A stretch of 64,000 bases of DNA from Macrotrachela quadricornifera (taxonomy: Eukaryota > Rotifera > Eurotatoria > Philodinida > Philodinidae), in NCBI GenBank assembly GCA_022393335.1, contig JAJEKB010021345.1:698033-762032 (forward strand). The letters run 5' to 3'. Of the stretch, positions 60,501 to 64,000 are shown in pieces. The notes under the pieces are model-generated. The model did no database searches, was not told the DNA's origin, and saw only the letters and a list, made by a program, of their open reading frames with translations. The translations under genes and the position numbers were made by a program. Every line of letters begins with the position of its first letter. The first letter of the stretch is position 1.

Positions 60501-62207
60501 TATACAAATGATACTGTTCTTTTATTGTTATCATCTCTTGATTTTCTTTGAATAGTAACACAAGAAGCATAAAAGTATGGATCATATATCATCATCGAAT
60601 CCACTGTTCTAGTAGAAACATTCAATATTTTATCCAAATGTCTCGAATTTCATCAACCTTTTTAAATAAGTCATCGTTTCATCTTTCGTATAAGCTTTTT
60701 TGCTTATAAAAATCTAATTCTTCGAGATGCATTCAAATCAATTTCATCTCTTCCTTTATATACGTTTTGCCATCACATAACCGTTCTCTGACTAATCACA
60801 TTGTGTGAATGTTTGACAATTTGTACCGATGTCACACTATATTAACACTCATTCGTATAACAACTTTTTGAAGAACTTCAAGTTTCATTTCTTTATTTTA
60901 ACGAACAGTACTCAGACAATTTAGCTTGCTATCATGTGGCTTGCATATGTCACTAGCAAGTAATATAAAAAAAATGAAAAATATAATTAGAATATATCAA
61001 TTGTTTCAAAGTTCTTTATTGATTTTGACTTTTCCTATGAGTCATTAATCAGCAGTGTGGAAAAAGGGATTCATCGAATACGAAAAAATTTCCTTTTGTC
61101 CTTTTTAATATAACATATTAAGAAATTGAAAACTGATAAACGAAATGCAGCATGCTTTTCTTTCTCATCTTGATCAATTTCGAAGAAAAGTTTTGTGCCA
61201 ACAAGTGGAGTGTAAAGAAAAGATCTTTTCCAAAGAAGGCATTGCTAATACTATCACTACAAGCCCTCCTTTGTATAAACGTTTAGTGCATAGACTAATT
61301 TACTTTGCTGTTTTTAATGAGTTACAAAATACAGCATTTATCTGATCCTTTTTAAGTTTTCTTCCTTTATTTATCTCTTGCTAGACACAGATGCCTCAAA
61401 CGTTGGCATTTTGTGTCATCATGAGTTGTGCAATGGACAATTAGAAAATAATCGTTGAAACACGAGATAAAATAGGTGAGAGTGAATCGAGAACATCACT
61501 CTTCGAACTTTTATTAAAAGCTATGATTTATAGCGAACTAGAGGAGAAGGCAAATTTTTGTGAATTCTTTTTCTTCAACATTTGATATAATTGAAATGAA
61601 ATTAGTATAGAGAAAGTTACGTGTCACTCTATGTTTTACAAATTTAACAATAATTAAAATTAAATTCTCATGCTGCTATTGTTTTATTTTTCTCATCCTC
61701 AAGAAAAAACACAAAGTTAACATTTTTTGCCTGTTTACAATGATGATGTAGCAAGATAACAACGAAAAGTTCAAATTAAAATAATTTCTGTGTTTTAAAA
61801 ATAAATAAAGAAGAAAACGGCAATATTTATTTATTGTTCGATTCATCATTATATAGATTGAATCGTACATACTAATATTTGTTGTTCTATATCAATTTTT
61901 TTCAAGGTTAAATATATATTTAGGAAATACATAAAAGTTTCAATCTGATTGATTTATAAAAACAATAAGTAAATCAATGGAAAAATATATGATTATCATA
62001 GACTAGATGGCAGTAGTTTCTGATTAATTCTAATATTACAGAGGATTCAAAGAAGGTTTTAAATGGTGGACACATTGCATCAGCTTCATTGGAGTTTCAG
62101 GGAGGAAGGAGGAGGATTCTACTTGAATACGTCATCTTTTCTTTTATATTAAACTACTGAACATGTTAGAGGTCGATGAAATAAATTATTTTTGTTTTAT
62201 TTAAGTG
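60501..62207. other. Intergenic, upstream of IARS1
   Basis: No gene is supported; a 66-codon ORF at 61145-61345 has no recognised homology. A TTTTATTTAAG immediately before the IARS1 ATG could be a 3' splice site of a 5'-UTR intron. Confidence 0.4.
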
Positions 62208-64000
62208 ATGGCAACAAATACGGATACAACTACAACGTCTTCTACACCAGTGGAATTTTCAGTTGGTGGTGAAACAATTCATTTTGGAGATAATGAAAAA
62301 AATATTTTAGCTTATTGGAGAAAAATAAAAGCATTTGAAACAAGTAATAAGTTATCAAAAGATCGACCAAAGTAAATTATTAAAAATTCTAAAAAACTAA
62401 ATAAAAGAAAATAATTCTTTTAAAAGATATACATTTTATGATGGACCACCATTTGCTACTGGTCTTCCACATTATGGTCATATTTTAGCTGGAACAATTA
62501 AAGATACAGTTACTCGATGGGCTTATCAAACAGGACATCATGTTGAACGTCGATTTGGTTGGGGTAAGAAATATTTTATTTTTCTTTAGATATGTATATT
62601 TTATTTTATTTTCTTTAGATTGTCATGGTCTGCCAGTGGTATGACGATTTATTTTATTTTTCATTTTGTTTTTATTTTATTAATTGATTTCTTAGGAATA
62701 TGAAATCGATAAAACACTTGGTATTAAAGGACCTGAAGATGTAGCTAAAATGGGTATTACTGCTTATAACAATCATTGTCGACAAATTGTTATGAGATAT
62801 GCTCATGAATGGGAAGTATGTATATATTATTTAATCTTTAATCAAAAACTAAAACTAAAACTAAAAATGAAAATAGGAAATTGTTGAACGAACAGGTCGA
62901 TGGATTGATTTTAAAAATGATTATAAAACAATGTATCCATGGTTTATGGAATCAGTTTGGTTTGTTTTTAAACAATTATATGAAAAAGGTTTAGTTTATC
63001 GTGGTTTCAAAGTAATTAATAAAAATTTTCTTTATTTAAATAAAAAAATGATATGTTCTTAAAGGTAATGCCTTATTCAATGGGCTGTTGTACACCATTA
63101 TCAAATTTTGAGGCTGGACAAAATTATAAAGATACAGATGATCCATCTGTTTGGGTATCATTTCCACTTGTTGATGATCCAAAAGTAAAACTTGTTGCTT
63201 GGACAACAACACCAGGAACATTACCATCAAATCTTGGTCTTTGTGTTAATCCAAATTCAACTTATGTCAAAATTCATGGTTTGTTTACATTTCTTTTATA
63301 AAGAAAAAAAAACAATTCAAATAAAAATAAAAATATTTCTTTAGATAAAACTAATGATGAAGTATTTATTTTAATGGAAAAACGAGTACCTGAACTCTAT
63401 AAAAAACCTGATACTTATGAAGTACTTGAGAGGTAAGTTAAATTAGAATTGAAAATTATTCCTATAATATCTATATATGATATTATTTTGTAGATTTCCA
63501 GGTTCTCAATTAAAAGGAGTGCGTTATGTACCATTATTTCCTTATTTTGCTCATGTATGTTTATTCTCTTAGATAATACTTAAATAATTTATTTTTGTTA
63601 TTAAATAGATTGAAACAGCATTTCGTGTATTATGTGATGATTATGTTACAGAAGATACTGGTACAGGTGTTGTCTCACAAGCTCCATATTTTGGAGAAGA
63701 TGATTATCGAGTTTGTATTGCACATGGTGTTATTAATAAAGATACAGGTCCTGTTGTTTGTCCAATTGATGCACAATGTCGATTTACTGATGAAGTTACA
63801 GATTTTGTTGGACAAAATGTAAAAGATGCTGAAAAGGCTATTATTAAACATTTAAAAGAAGTTAAAAGACTTGTTCATCAATCAGTAATGAAACATTCAT
63901 ATCCATTTTGTTGGAGAAGTGATACTCCATTACTTTATCGAGCTGTTCCATCATGGTTTATTAGAGTAGAGAGTATGGTTGAGAATTTATTAGCTAATAA
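62208..64000 (+). CDS. IARS1: Cytosolic isoleucyl-tRNA synthetase, 5' part (at least 443 codons, continues beyond the window)
   Basis: Exons 62208-62371, 62427-62563, 62619-62638, 62696-62815, 62877-63011, 63065-63278, 63345-63432, 63494-63554 and 63609 to the window end; introns 49-75 bp. ATP-binding HIGH signature H70-YGH ([15 protein letters not shown]). [29 protein letters not shown] and [15 protein letters not shown] are landmarks of eukaryotic cytosolic IleRS. The CP1 editing domain begins with [14 protein letters not shown] and continues through [29 protein letters not shown] follows. It charges tRNA-Ile and hydrolyses mischarged Val-tRNA-Ile. KMSKS and the anticodon-binding domain lie outside the window. 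One exon is only 20 bp. Confidence 0.95.

Overview
The window reads as nuclear DNA of a small-genome animal, most likely a bdelloid rotifer. The sequence shows strongly AT-rich DNA, multi-exon genes whose introns are nearly all 50-80 bp with GT..AG ends, ordinary metazoan housekeeping genes (SPT5, cytosolic isoleucyl-tRNA synthetase), and next to them genes of plant-like or bacterial-like character (a GH19 chitinase with a hevein-type domain, a PF10014-type 2-oxoglutarate oxygenase). Short introns plus many non-metazoan-looking genes are known bdelloid traits. The species assignment is inference, not something the sequence proves.

Layout. 0-7.5 kb: a zinc-finger/coiled-coil/SPRY-like protein, palindrome-cluster repeats, then a membrane-anchored RNase H-fold protein on the minus strand. 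8.8-15 kb: three long inverted repeats of about 600 bp around a two-exon fucosyltransferase-like type II membrane protein. 16-24 kb: a single-C2-domain protein, two identical head-to-head tRNA-Lys(CTT) genes, an intronless 7TM receptor and the GH19 chitinase. 25-33 kb: a gene block with a CNTD1-like meiotic cyclin (minus), divergent from SPT5 (plus, interrupted by a 10-N assembly gap), followed by an exonuclease/endonuclease/phosphatase-fold gene. 33-38 kb: degenerate repeats, a long hairpin element, a KDZ-like transposase remnant and a truncated second copy of the EEP gene. 38.4-44.2 kb: a 12-exon gene for a 1,727-aa protein with an N-terminal GHKL (HSP90-like) ATPase domain and a C-terminal HExxH motif. 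45-62 kb: mobile-element territory (hairpin elements, a piggyBac-like non-autonomous element, a decayed hAT transposase, a possible solo LTR with covarying hairpins) with two intact genes, a 2OG oxygenase and an SDR, and a decayed, mostly inverted copy of the oxygenase locus. 62.2-64 kb: the 5' half of cytosolic isoleucyl-tRNA synthetase, running off the window.

The genes do not form one pathway. The clearest functional pairing is CNTD1-like/SPT5, which share a 349-bp bidirectional promoter region. Exon joins below were worked out by hand from splice sites and reading phase. For the CNTD1-like gene, the fucosyltransferase, the chitinase, the C2 protein and the 12-exon ATPase the joins give one continuous open frame from start to stop. 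The two SPT5 halves and the IARS1 part are also continuous as far as they go.
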